Origin: Candidatus Pantoea deserta
Lineage (GTDB): Bacteria; Pseudomonadota; Gammaproteobacteria; Enterobacterales; Enterobacteriaceae
NCBI RefSeq assembly: GCF_003813865.1
Contig: NZ_RMVG01000022.1
Span: forward strand, 1 to 64,000
DNA length: 64,000 bases
Reading direction: 5' to 3'
The position numbers and the translations under genes are program-made. Shown here piece after piece: positions 35,705 through 43,640 of this stretch (positions are counted from its first letter, which is position 1; the number at the start of each line of letters is the position of its first letter). The notes under the pieces are model-generated. The model ran no database searches. It was not told the DNA's origin and worked only from the letters and a program-made list of their open reading frames with translations.

Positions 35705-35729
35705 GCCTGTAGAAGAACAGTCACAATTC
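35699..35729 (-). promoter_or_regulatory. RAT-like antiterminator site, leftward leader
   Basis: Minus-strand GAATTGTGACTG, then a six-base TCTTCT loop, then ACAGGCAAAACC. This follows the BglG/LicT RAT pattern (GGATTGTTACTG...CAGGCAAAACC) with about two changes. The final AAAACC is shared with the left arm of the following terminator, so RAT folding and termination exclude each other. Confidence 0.7.
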
Positions 35730-36029
35730 AGAGCGACAGGGAATATTAAGCCAGTAGGGTTGTCAATAACATTATCTTTTTCTTCCAGATAATTGTGAGC
35801 TGCCTCGGAATCGCCATCAATAAATTGTTTAATAGGAATGGCTGTTAAATATTAATTAATTTCACGATGGTGAGAAGAATGGCTGGCAATCGACGAGGTG
35901 ATTTAGAGATGTTTTTAGTGCGCGGAGGATGCAGTAACAGACAGGTTTAATTTATCGATCGGGATCGCATTCTGGCATCGTTTTTCTTCTGGACAGGGTA
36001 TTTCCCGACTGCTAATTTCTTATCGAATC
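35730..36029. other. Divergent promoter region of the beta-glucoside regulon
   Basis: About 300 AT-rich bases between two oppositely oriented RAT leaders. Promoters for both directions must lie here. I see no clear CRP box. Confidence 0.4.
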
Positions 36030-36055
36030 AGGATTGTTACCCAGTGGGCAAAACC
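36030..36055 (+). promoter_or_regulatory. RAT antiterminator site, rightward leader (PTS operon)
   Basis: AGGATTGTTAC, CCAGTGG, GCAAAACC reproduces the BglG/LicT RAT sequence (GGATTGTTAC...GGCAAAACC) with a shortened central stem. Its last AAACC is the first part of the terminator stem, so bound antiterminator would block termination. Confidence 0.88.
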
Positions 36056-36106
36056 TGACAGGCCTGTCGGCAGCAAGACTGCGACAGGCCTGTCAGGTTT
36101 TTTTGT
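36051..36106 (+). terminator. Leader terminator of the beta-glucoside PTS operon
   Basis: A perfect 19-bp stem (36051-36069 with 36082-36100) and a 12-base loop run into TTTTTTTG. It lies about 45 bases before the PTS gene, so in the absence of antitermination transcription should stop here. Each arm also contains the self-complementary GACAGGCCTGTC. Confidence 0.93.
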
Positions 36107-36149
36107 TTTCATTAAGCGGGTTATTTTAACCTGTGGTTCAGGACGAAAA

Positions 36150-37991
36150 ATGAAATACAAAGCATTGTCTCAGGACATTCTCAGACACGTCGGTGGAAGA
36201 GAAAACATCATCAGCCTTGTGCATTGTGCGACACGTTTGCGTTTTAACCTTAAAAGTATGGATAAAGCTGATGCTGAGGCATTAAAAAATAATCCCGGCG
36301 TGATTATGGTTGTTAACAGCGGCGGGCAGTTTCAGGTGGTAGTGGGACAGCATGTGCACGAGGTTTACGAGACCCTGTGCCAGCAAGCGGGACTCAATGA
36401 CAACAGGCCGTTATCGCCCGCGCTTTCAGATAAAAAAAACAGTTTGCTGGCGAGATTTATTGATATTGTCTCGGCCATCTTTACCCCCTTTCTGGGCGTC
36501 ATGGCTGCCTGCGGTATTTTGAAAGGCATTCTGGCGATCTGTCTGGCGAGTGGTTTGCTGAGCGAAGGCAGCATGACCTATCGCATCTGGTACGCGGCTG
36601 CGGATGCGCTGTTTAACTTTTTACCGATTATTCTTGGCTACACCGCAGGGAAAAAATTTGGCGGTAACCCGTTTTTGACGCTGATTGTCGGCGCTGCGCT
36701 GGTGCATCCGCTTATGCTGGACGCCTTTAATGCATCCGCGACGGGAGACACTGCCACTTTTCTTGGCCTGCCCGTCGTATTGATCAATTACGCGTCGTCG
36801 GTCATTCCCGTTATTTTCGCCGCCTGGTTTTGCTGCTGGCTTGAACGCCAGTGCGATAAAATCTTTCCCGCCGCCGTAAAAACCTTTTTTACCCCGTTGG
36901 TGTGCCTGTTCGTCACGGTGCCGCTGACATTTTTAGCGATAGGTCCGCTGGCGACCTCGCTTGGCGAGCTGCTGGCGCAGGGATTCCAGATCCTCTATCG
37001 CGCCGCGCCCTGGCTGGCTGGCGGTCTTCTTGGCGCGATATGGCAGATATGCGTTATTTTTGGCCTGCACTGGGCGCTTGTCCCGCTGATGATGAACAAC
37101 CTGGCGGTGCTGGGGCACGACCCGATGTTGGTTATTTTGCTCCCCGCCGTATTTGGTCAGGTTGGCGCGACGCTGGGGATATTTATCAAAACTCGCGACG
37201 CCCGGCTAAAAACCCTGGCCGGTTCCAGCGTGGTTGCAGGCGTTTTTGGCATTACCGAACCGGCGGTTTATGGCGTTACGCTCCCTAATCGTCTTGCCTT
37301 TACCTTCGGTTGTATTGGCGGATGTCTCGGCGGAGCTGTCGTTGCGTTAAGCCAGAGTCAGGTCTACTCCTTCGGACTGGCCAGTATTTTTACCCTGGCG
37401 CAGATTATCCCTTCTACAGGCGTCGATCTTTCCGTATGGGGTGCGCTGGCGGGAACGGCTCTCGCTTTTATCCTTGCCTGCCTGCTGACGCTCGCGCTGG
37501 CGTCAGTGCCTAAAGGCAGCCGAGAGGAAGCCGGCGCGGAAGAGATACTTGCGCCGCTCAGTGGCGTGATCGTCGAGTTGCCGCCGGTTGCCGACGAAGA
37601 CGCCGGTCATGAATTATCCGCTCAGGGAGTGGCGATTGTTCCCGCTGAAGGTAAAATCGTCGCCCCCTTTGATGGCGAAGTCACGTCGCTATCAGCGACC
37701 CGGCAGGTTATCGGTTTGATCAGCGCCAGCGGCACCGAAGTATGCATTCGCGTTGGCATTGATACCCTGAAACTGCCGCATCACTCTGTTAACGCCCAGG
37801 TAAAAACGGGTGACAGGTTTAAAACGGGTGATCTGCTCCTCTCTTTCGATCGCGAAGCGCTTATCCAGTCTGGATATGATTTAACCACCTCTGTAGTGAC
37901 AGACCACAGCGCGGCGTTCAGGGAAATCAGGCCCGTTTATTCCTCCCCATCCATTCATTCAGGCGAGCGCTTGTTTCTGGTTCAGCGCTAA
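36150..37991 (+). CDS. Beta-glucoside PTS enzyme II (BglF-type EIIB-EIIC-EIIA) with histidine-less EIIA
   Basis: A 613-residue PTS permease in the BglF order B-C-A. EIIB has its phospho-cysteine at Cys26 (SLVHCATRLRF); EIIC has about ten helices and the conserved GVFGITEPAVYGVTL loop; EIIA starts near residue 470. It imports and phosphorylates beta-glucosides. The EIIA domain is abnormal: where BglF reads HAFGLL...LLIHIGIDTV, this protein reads QVIGLI...VCIRVGIDTL, so the two active-site histidines are Gln519 and Arg534. This EIIA cannot carry phosphate by the usual route, and phosphate may come from EIIA-Glc. It is led by a RAT/terminator and followed 15 bases later by a 6-phospho-beta-glucosidase gene. 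Confidence 0.9.
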   Translation: MKYKALSQDILRHVGGRENIISLVHCATRLRFNLKSMDKADAEALKNNPGVIMVVNSGGQFQVVVGQHVHEVYETLCQQAGLNDNRPLSPALSDKKNSLLARFIDIVSAIFTPFLGVMAACGILKGILAICLASGLLSEGSMTYRIWYAAADALFNFLPIILGYTAGKKFGGNPFLTLIVGAALVHPLMLDAFNASATGDTATFLGLPVVLINYASSVIPVIFAAWFCCWLERQCDKIFPAAVKTFFTPLVCLFVTVPLTFLAIGPLATSLGELLAQGFQILYRAAPWLAGGLLGAIWQICVIFGLHWALVPLMMNNLAVLGHDPMLVILLPAVFGQVGATLGIFIKTRDARLKTLAGSSVVAGVFGITEPAVYGVTLPNRLAFTFGCIGGCLGGAVVALSQSQVYSFGLASIFTLAQIIPSTGVDLSVWGALAGTALAFILACLLTLALASVPKGSREEAGAEEILAPLSGVIVELPPVADEDAGHELSAQGVAIVPAEGKIVAPFDGEVTSLSATRQVIGLISASGTEVCIRVGIDTLKLPHHSVNAQVKTGDRFKTGDLLLSFDREALIQSGYDLTTSVVTDHSAAFREIRPVYSSPSIHSGERLFLVQR

Positions 37992-38006
37992 TAAAAGGAG
38001 AAGTCG

Positions 38007-39404
38007 ATGAATACCGTATTTCCGGAAGGGTTTTTATGGGGTGGCGCGCTTGCGGCCAACCAGGTTGAAGGCGCCTGGCAGGAGGATGGCAAAGGATTAA
38101 CCACTTCCGATATGCAGCCTGAAGGCATATTTGGCAAGGTGGTGAGACGAAAGCCCGGCGACTTCTGTATTAAGGATAAGGCCATAGATTTTTATCATCG
38201 TTATCCAGAAGATATTTCTCTTTTCGCTGAGATGGGTTTTACCTGTTTACGCGTCTCCATTGCCTGGGCACGCCTGTTTCCACAGGGCGATGAGCCTGAG
38301 CCAAACGAGGCGGGTCTTGCCTGGTACGATAAGCTTTTTGACGAACTGGCTGCACACCATATTCAGCCGCTGGTTACGCTCTCGCATTATGAGATGCCGT
38401 GGGGACTGGTCGAAAAATATGGCGGATGGGCCAGCCGTGAGGTTATTTCCTGCTTTGAGCGCTATGCGCGAACGGTATTTCAACATTATGCGCATAAAGT
38501 GAAACTCTGGCTGACCTTCAACGAAATCAACATGTCCCTGCATGCTCCGCTGACCGGTGTGGGACTCCAGGGCAACCCAGGCAAGACCGAAATTTATCAG
38601 GCGATTCATCATCAGCTGGTGGCGAGCAGTCTGGCGGTGAAAGCCTGCCACGAGCTTGTTCCTGATGGGCGCATAGGGAATATGTTATTGGGCGGATTAA
38701 TCTACCCGCTCTCCTGCAAGCCCACGGACGTTTTCGCCGCGCTGCGGGAAAATCAAAACTGGCAGTTTTTCGGCGATGTGCAGTGTCGGGGAGCCTATCC
38801 CGGATATATGAAACGCTATTTCCGCGACAATAATATTAAGCTGCAAATTGAACCCAGCGACCTGACCGCCTTGAGCCACACCGTAGACTTTGTTTCACTA
38901 AGCTATTACATGTCTGGATGCGCGACGGCCGAGCCAGAATTAGTTGAAAAGCTACGCGGCAATATACTTGATATGATCCCTAATCCTCATTTGCAAAGCT
39001 CTGAATGGGGATGGCAAATCGATCCCGTCGGATTGCGCACGCTGCTGAATATGCTCTGGGATCGTTATCAAAAACCGCTGTTTGTGGTTGAGAATGGGCT
39101 GGGCGCCAGTGAAAAACCCGACGCTGATGGCAAGATTAATGATGACTACCGCATAAACTATATCAACGATCATTTAGTGCAGGCGTGGGAAGCGATTAAT
39201 GATGGCGTCGAGCTGATGGGATATACCTACTGGGGACCCATCGACCTTATTAGCGCCTCAAAAGCGGAAGTGAAAAAGCGCTATGGGTTTATCTATGTGG
39301 ATTTGCAGCAGGATGGGTCAGGCTCCTTGCGTCGCAGTCGCAAAAAGAGCTTTTACTGGTATCAGCAGATTATTAAAAGCAACGGCGCCGCGCTGAAACG
39401 CTAA
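38007..39404 (+). CDS. 6-phospho-beta-glucosidase (GH1, BglA/BglB type)
   Basis: A 465-residue GH1 enzyme. The acid/base Glu is in WLTFNEINMS and the nucleophile in LFVVENGLGAS; the N terminus FPEGFLWGGALAANQVEGAW is the family signature. The C-terminal KKRYGFIYVD and SRKKSFYWYQQII segments are those of phospho-glucosidases that recognise the 6-phosphate. It splits the phosphorylated beta-glucoside delivered by the PTS just upstream into glucose 6-phosphate and aglycone or glucose. AAAAGGAG precedes the ATG. It ends the antitermination-controlled operon. Confidence 0.94.
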   Translation: MNTVFPEGFLWGGALAANQVEGAWQEDGKGLTTSDMQPEGIFGKVVRRKPGDFCIKDKAIDFYHRYPEDISLFAEMGFTCLRVSIAWARLFPQGDEPEPNEAGLAWYDKLFDELAAHHIQPLVTLSHYEMPWGLVEKYGGWASREVISCFERYARTVFQHYAHKVKLWLTFNEINMSLHAPLTGVGLQGNPGKTEIYQAIHHQLVASSLAVKACHELVPDGRIGNMLLGGLIYPLSCKPTDVFAALRENQNWQFFGDVQCRGAYPGYMKRYFRDNNIKLQIEPSDLTALSHTVDFVSLSYYMSGCATAEPELVEKLRGNILDMIPNPHLQSSEWGWQIDPVGLRTLLNMLWDRYQKPLFVVENGLGASEKPDADGKINDDYRINYINDHLVQAWEAINDGVELMGYTYWGPIDLISASKAEVKKRYGFIYVDLQQDGSGSLRRSRKKSFYWYQQIIKSNGAALKR

Positions 39405-39408
39405 GAAA

Positions 39409-39428
39409 GGCCCTGCATCCGCAGGGCC
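39409..39428. terminator. Hairpin between the phospho-glucosidase gene and eptA
   Basis: GGCCCTGC and GCAGGGCC form a perfect 8-bp stem with a 4-base loop between two convergent genes. On the minus strand it is followed by TTTCTT. It is short but well placed for both. Confidence 0.65.
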
Positions 39429-39434
39429 GCTCTG

Positions 39435-41069
39435 TTAACGCTTACGGCACGATGTCAGAATATCATCTTCGCTTTTATAAACTTTTGACTGAGTGCCGGT
39501 CAGACCCAGCATGGTTGAGAACAAATTGTCCTGCGAGAAGTCATCTTTCGCCGCCAGACTATCGAGGCAACCTTTATTGATGCCGTAGCGTGACTGATAA
39601 TCCGGGGAGAGCCAGATTAGCATCGGCACATGTTTCTGCACCTCAGGCGCAATGGCATACGGCATACCGTGTAAATAGGTGCCGTTTTCACCCAGTGATT
39701 CGCCGTGATCGGAAAGGTAAACCAGGCTGGTGGTAAATTTATCCTGGTGCGCCTGCAACAGTTTAATGGCTTTATCAACGATGAAATCGACATATAACAG
39801 GGTATTGTCATACGTATTTACCAGCTGCTGCTGGGAACAGTCCTGGATCTGATTAGTATCGCAGGTCGGTGTAAAGCGGCGGAACTGAGGCGGATAGCGA
39901 TTAAAGTAAGTCGGACCGTGACTGCCGATAGTATGTAAAACAATCACGCCGTTGCCCTGAAGCTGTTGAATATACTCCTCCAGCCCATGGAACAGTACCT
40001 CATCGTAGCACTCCCCTTTAATACACATGCCCGACAGGTTCAGGCTGGTCATATCCTGATGCGGCACGCGGTCGCAGGCTCCTTTGCACCCGCCGTCATT
40101 TTCATTCCACAGGACCTTAATACCGGCACGCTGGATCACATCCAGCAGCCCTTCCTGATGACCGGCAAGCTCATCGTCATAGTGGACGCGCGGCATGCCT
40201 GAAAACATACAGGGAACGGATACTGCTGTTGCCGTACCGCAGGAGGCCGTATGCGGGAAATAGGTGACCTGATCTTTAGCCAGGAGCGGGTTGGTATCAC
40301 GCCCATAGCCTGATAAAGAAAAGTTTGCCGCGCGCGACGTTTCCCCCACGATCAAAATCGTGAGATTTTTTTTGCCGCTTTGCATGGCGGGCGCAAGCTT
40401 TGCATCTTCGCCAATTTTTACCAGCGGCAGATTTGCGGTCACGTCATGTTTATACCAGGAGAGCGTCGCAGCAATGGAATTTGAGGGGCTGAGCGACTTC
40501 ACCAGCTCTTTCTGGTTACGAAACAGCGAGGCGTAATCTTTATAAAACAGCGAGGCCACCAGCAAGATACAGACCACAGACGCTGCGATGCTGACAATAC
40601 GATAAACCGCGCTTTTCCAGAACGGCGCAGGCGAACGTACGCGGATCCAGAAAGCCACGCCTGCCATCACGAGGCCCGAAAGCAGTAGCGTGACGACCAG
40701 CTTCGGCGTCATCAGGGCATAACTCTCTGATGGCGTCGTATCAAGAATATTTACCAGCATCGAGCGGTCGATAATGATGCCGAAATTCCAGATGAAATAT
40801 TGTGCGGCAGCGGAAACCAGAATAAAGAGCGCGATAGTCAGGCGATCAAGCCAAAGAAACGAGGCGAGCGTGACCACGATATTAATGACTGAAATCGCCA
40901 CCAGCGGCATCGAGAGAAAAACCAGCCAGTTACGCAGGTTATCCAGCGGCATGGCGACGATCACCTGATGGTAAAAGGCCAGATTAAGAAATACGGCGAT
41001 ATAAGTCGAAAACAGCAACAGAAAAGAGAGCCGACTCATCGTCGGTCTTTTATTGAATGGGAAAAACAT
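39435..41069 (-). CDS. eptA: EptA, lipid A phosphoethanolamine transferase
   Basis: About 544 residues, close to E. coli EptA (547) along the full length. Five N-terminal membrane helices precede a periplasmic sulfatase-fold domain. The nucleophilic Thr is in ILIVGETSRAANFSL, metal ligands are in LSDHGESLGENG and HTIGSHGP, and the Cys pairs SCGTATAVSVPC and GCKGAC form the family disulfides. It adds phosphoethanolamine to lipid A and so lowers binding of cationic peptides such as polymyxin. The frame opens 11 codons earlier at 41102, but a PmrA-like box and -10 at 41101-41133 would place that ATG at or before the transcript start, so 41069 (MFFPFNKR) is preferred. Confidence 0.93.
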   Translation of the reverse strand: MFFPFNKRPTMSRLSFLLLFSTYIAVFLNLAFYHQVIVAMPLDNLRNWLVFLSMPLVAISVINIVVTLASFLWLDRLTIALFILVSAAAQYFIWNFGIIIDRSMLVNILDTTPSESYALMTPKLVVTLLLSGLVMAGVAFWIRVRSPAPFWKSAVYRIVSIAASVVCILLVASLFYKDYASLFRNQKELVKSLSPSNSIAATLSWYKHDVTANLPLVKIGEDAKLAPAMQSGKKNLTILIVGETSRAANFSLSGYGRDTNPLLAKDQVTYFPHTASCGTATAVSVPCMFSGMPRVHYDDELAGHQEGLLDVIQRAGIKVLWNENDGGCKGACDRVPHQDMTSLNLSGMCIKGECYDEVLFHGLEEYIQQLQGNGVIVLHTIGSHGPTYFNRYPPQFRRFTPTCDTNQIQDCSQQQLVNTYDNTLLYVDFIVDKAIKLLQAHQDKFTTSLVYLSDHGESLGENGTYLHGMPYAIAPEVQKHVPMLIWLSPDYQSRYGINKGCLDSLAAKDDFSQDNLFSTMLGLTGTQSKVYKSEDDILTSCRKR

Positions 41070-41115
41070 GCTTGCAGTCCATCTGTTAACAGGAGTGCAC
41101 ATAATGCCGCTTTAA

Positions 41116-41133
41116 CTTTAGGGAAACCTTAAG
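41116..41133 (-). promoter_or_regulatory. eptA: PmrA-box-like promoter element of eptA
   Basis: On the minus strand CTTAAGGTTTCCCTAAAG matches the PmrA/BasR half-site pair (YTTAAK-N5-YTTAAK) with one good and one weaker half. CATTAT ten bases downstream could be the -10. Position and sequence suggest PmrAB control, as for enteric eptA. Confidence 0.5.
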
Positions 41134-41908
41134 CTGCGGCTGTCACAGCCCCTGCCGACCATTAAACAGGCAAAGTACGTGGGACCTCGTGGCTGGATGC
41201 CTCAGAGGACAAGAGAATCACGCTGGGCTAACGGCTTTCGAGGCTAAGGTGTGCGCGTGTTACCTCGCCGCGAGAGGTGCCTTTGCAATCCATGCCCGGT
41301 AGGTAAAAGAGACCCTTTCAGTGGCCTGGTATTGAAACCTGTCATGCAGGCAGGCTCACGCAAGAAATCCCTTGAAATGCGATAAAAATTGACGCCTGGT
41401 CCAGGCTTATGGCGGATGCTGAAGGCAAACGACCCGCGCAAATATGAACATGCCGGGCGCGGCGTAAAAGCAACTGCCGCCATTCCTCAGTAAGGCACCT
41501 GAACTTTTCGCGCTGGCCAGTCCTGGTTCTGTTTGCTGAAATTGATCTGAATGAAATTTCCCCTGCAACTCCCTGCTTCAGACAGTCGCTAAAACAGGCT
41601 GATATACAGACAGAGAAAAAATTTCGGCCACCCTAAAAATAATAAATACAGGCGCAGATTAATTTTATCTTTTACAGTCATTACAGAGAATTTGATGCTG
41701 TAATAGTTTGTTAAAGCGCAGGCGTATAAGCTGGTATAAGCGTGACAGCCAGCCCGAATTTGTAATTTACAAAAAATAAACTTTCGTGCCATACATGGTC
41801 TCTTCGTTTATGTTATTACTCTGGGAGAGCGGAAATTCCGCATTTAATCTTTCACTGAGATTAATTTTATGTAATATTTATGGCGTTAATCATTAATGCT
41901 GAATAAGG
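41134..41908. other. Long non-coding region between eptA and a small gene
   Basis: About 775 bases with no protein that I can support. Frames of 60-80 codons on the minus strand lack recognisable sequence and good ribosome binding sites. The second half (from about 41590) is AT-rich. I see no repeat, RNA gene or mobile element. Confidence 0.35.
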
Positions 41909-42145
41909 ATGGCTGACGTGGAAAGGGAATTAACGCTTAAGGTCGTTTCATTACTGATTGTTGTTATTTTGTTGCGGCTTATATTCAGAAGAAAAACGAA
42001 GAGAAATGATAATGATCCGGCCATTACTGCCGCCGATGAAAGAGAGCGCTATACATGGCGCCATATAACACGGCTTATAAAAGTTTTACGGTTTTCAGTA
42101 AGCTTTTATCTGTTATGGATCGCTTTAAAGATAATCTCTTCTTAA
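41909..42145 (+). CDS. Hypothetical small membrane protein (78 residues)
   Basis: Two hydrophobic helices, VVSLLIVVILLRLIF near residue 12 and FSVSFYLLWIALKII near the end, flank a strongly basic then charged middle (RRKTKRNDND). This predicts a two-helix inner-membrane protein with a cytoplasmic loop. AAGG directly abuts the ATG at 41909; a GTG at 41918 has better spacing and may be the true start. No family is recognised. It lies between eptA and ascG without operon partners. Confidence 0.45.
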   Translation: MADVERELTLKVVSLLIVVILLRLIFRRKTKRNDNDPAITAADERERYTWRHITRLIKVLRFSVSFYLLWIALKIISS

Positions 42146-42338
42146 AACTATCAGATCGTCAGTTAAAAATGCAGCGCGTCCCCTGCTGCTCCGCGAAGTC
42201 AGCAGCTGGTACCAGAGAGTTCTGCTGCATCGATTTGCCGCCCTGAGATCCTGAACTGACGTACTTTTGTCACACTGCGGGCAGTTTGTTCAGAGCAGAT
42301 ATCTCAGGCTTGCAGGCCGGCATTATGCTTTACCGGCT

Positions 42339-42365
42339 CAGGCTCAGCCGCACAGGCTGAACCTG
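42339..42365 (-). terminator. ascG: Imperfect hairpin after ascG
   Basis: CAGG-TCAGCC and GGCTGA-CCTG form a 10-bp stem with one internal mismatch, three bases past the ascG stop. There is no T tract, so it is a weak terminator candidate. Confidence 0.4.
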
Positions 42366-42367
42366 GG

Positions 42368-43384
42368 CTAGCGCGCCCAGGGACCTGAAGAGACCGATTC
42401 GCGCAGCATCAGGCTGGCGGCAAAGACGTCGGCGTTCTGCCAGTCACCGCCGTCAAGCATAGCCAGCAGCCGCGCAATCGCCTCCTGAACCATCTCGGTC
42501 ACCGGGATTTTGACGCTGGAGAGCGCGGGAACGGTGAATGGCGCAAGCGGTATATCATCAAATCCCAGCACCGACACCTGCGCGGGCACGGCGATGTTCG
42601 CGGTGTGTAAATACCTGATGGCCCCCAGCGCCATTTCATCGTTGCTGGCGACCAGAGCGCTAAAGCCGCAGCCGCTGGCGAGCAGAAACTCCGCCGCCTG
42701 CGCGCCGCTCTCGGCGTGCCAGTTGCCTTCGGCAATCAGGGCGTCGCGCAGGGCGATACCCTGCTCTTCCAGCGCCGCTTTATAACCGGCGAGGCGCTCT
42801 CTTCCGGTAGGCGAATCCAGGGAGCCGGTAATAAAAGCAATGTCGCGATGCCCCAGATCGATGAGCGCCTTCACCGCCATCGCGGCGATCTGTTTTTGAT
42901 CGGCATAGATGCCGTAGCTGTGGTGCTGGCGTAAGCGTCGATTTACCACCAGCACCGGCTGCTTATGCTGAGCGATAATCTCATCCATCTCATCGACGGT
43001 AAGAAAACGCGGATAGATGATAATGCCGTCACAGCGCAGATCGAGCAGAAAGTCTATCGCGGCCCGCTCCTGCGCCGCGCTGTGCTTGCCGTCGGCCAGA
43101 ATCAGCTGGCGACCCTGCTGCTCCAGCATTCGGGCGGAATGCGACATCAGCTCAGAAAAGTAGTTGCCGCTGTAAAGGGTATTGGTGACGACCAGACCGA
43201 TGGTCTGGGTGGATTTCACCGACAGGTTGCGCGCCAGCAGATTAGGCCGGAAATCTGTTTCGGTTACCGCCCGCATGACTTTGTCGCGCGTTTCCTGACT
43301 GACATAGCCATTCCCCGACAACACTCTGGAAACTGTGGCCTTAGACACGCCCGCTCTTTTTGCGACCTCAAGTATGGTGGCCAT
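42368..43384 (-). CDS. ascG: AscG, LacI-family repressor of the asc operon
   Basis: A 338-residue LacI/GalR repressor close to E. coli AscG. The N-terminal helix-turn-helix and hinge (ILEVAKRAGVSKATVSRVLSG) precede a periplasmic-binding-protein-like sugar domain. GLVVTNTLYSGNYFSEL and VPALSSVKIPVTEMVQE are near-identical AscG segments. It represses ascFB, and probably itself, in the absence of beta-glucosides. The ATG at 43384 matches the family; the longer frame to 43450 adds 22 unsupported residues. It is divergent from ascFB with the operator between them. Confidence 0.93.
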   Translation of the reverse strand: MATILEVAKRAGVSKATVSRVLSGNGYVSQETRDKVMRAVTETDFRPNLLARNLSVKSTQTIGLVVTNTLYSGNYFSELMSHSARMLEQQGRQLILADGKHSAAQERAAIDFLLDLRCDGIIIYPRFLTVDEMDEIIAQHKQPVLVVNRRLRQHHSYGIYADQKQIAAMAVKALIDLGHRDIAFITGSLDSPTGRERLAGYKAALEEQGIALRDALIAEGNWHAESGAQAAEFLLASGCGFSALVASNDEMALGAIRYLHTANIAVPAQVSVLGFDDIPLAPFTVPALSSVKIPVTEMVQEAIARLLAMLDGGDWQNADVFAASLMLRESVSSGPWAR

Positions 43385-43460
43385 AACTTTTCCCTTTTCC
43401 CTCAATCCGCTGTGCAGTCTACCCAACCTGACACAGGCTATTTTACGCATTGCTGCACGA

Positions 43461-43476
43461 AGTGACTTTAATCACA
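43461..43476. promoter_or_regulatory. CRP-cAMP binding site in the ascG-ascF region
   Basis: AGTGACTTTAATCACA fits the CRP consensus TGTGA-N6-TCACA with one change. It lies about 165 bases before ascF and 77 bases before ascG, suitable for catabolite control of the asc genes. Confidence 0.6.
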
Positions 43477-43537
43477 GTTTAAAAAATATCCACCTCAGCC
43501 CTCTTGTTATCAATTTTGCAACTGTTCATGATTTTGT

Positions 43538-43549
43538 GAAACCGGTTTC
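43538..43549. promoter_or_regulatory. AscG operator
   Basis: GAAACCGGTTTC is a perfect 12-bp palindrome (TGAAACCGGTTTC in context), the GalR/LacI-type operator reported for AscG in E. coli. It lies 92 bases upstream of the ascF start. Confidence 0.75.
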
Positions 43550-43640
43550 CTATGACGTTCTGTTTCACTCTCTGGCGCTCTGTCCCTACAACAGCATGCC
43601 GCCAGCTACACCCTGGTTATAACAACAGAGACATAAAACG

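Noticed and set aside
41244..41483. 79-codon minus-strand frame in the long eptA-side spacer
   Set aside because: The sequence is not recognisable as a protein and lacks a proper start region.
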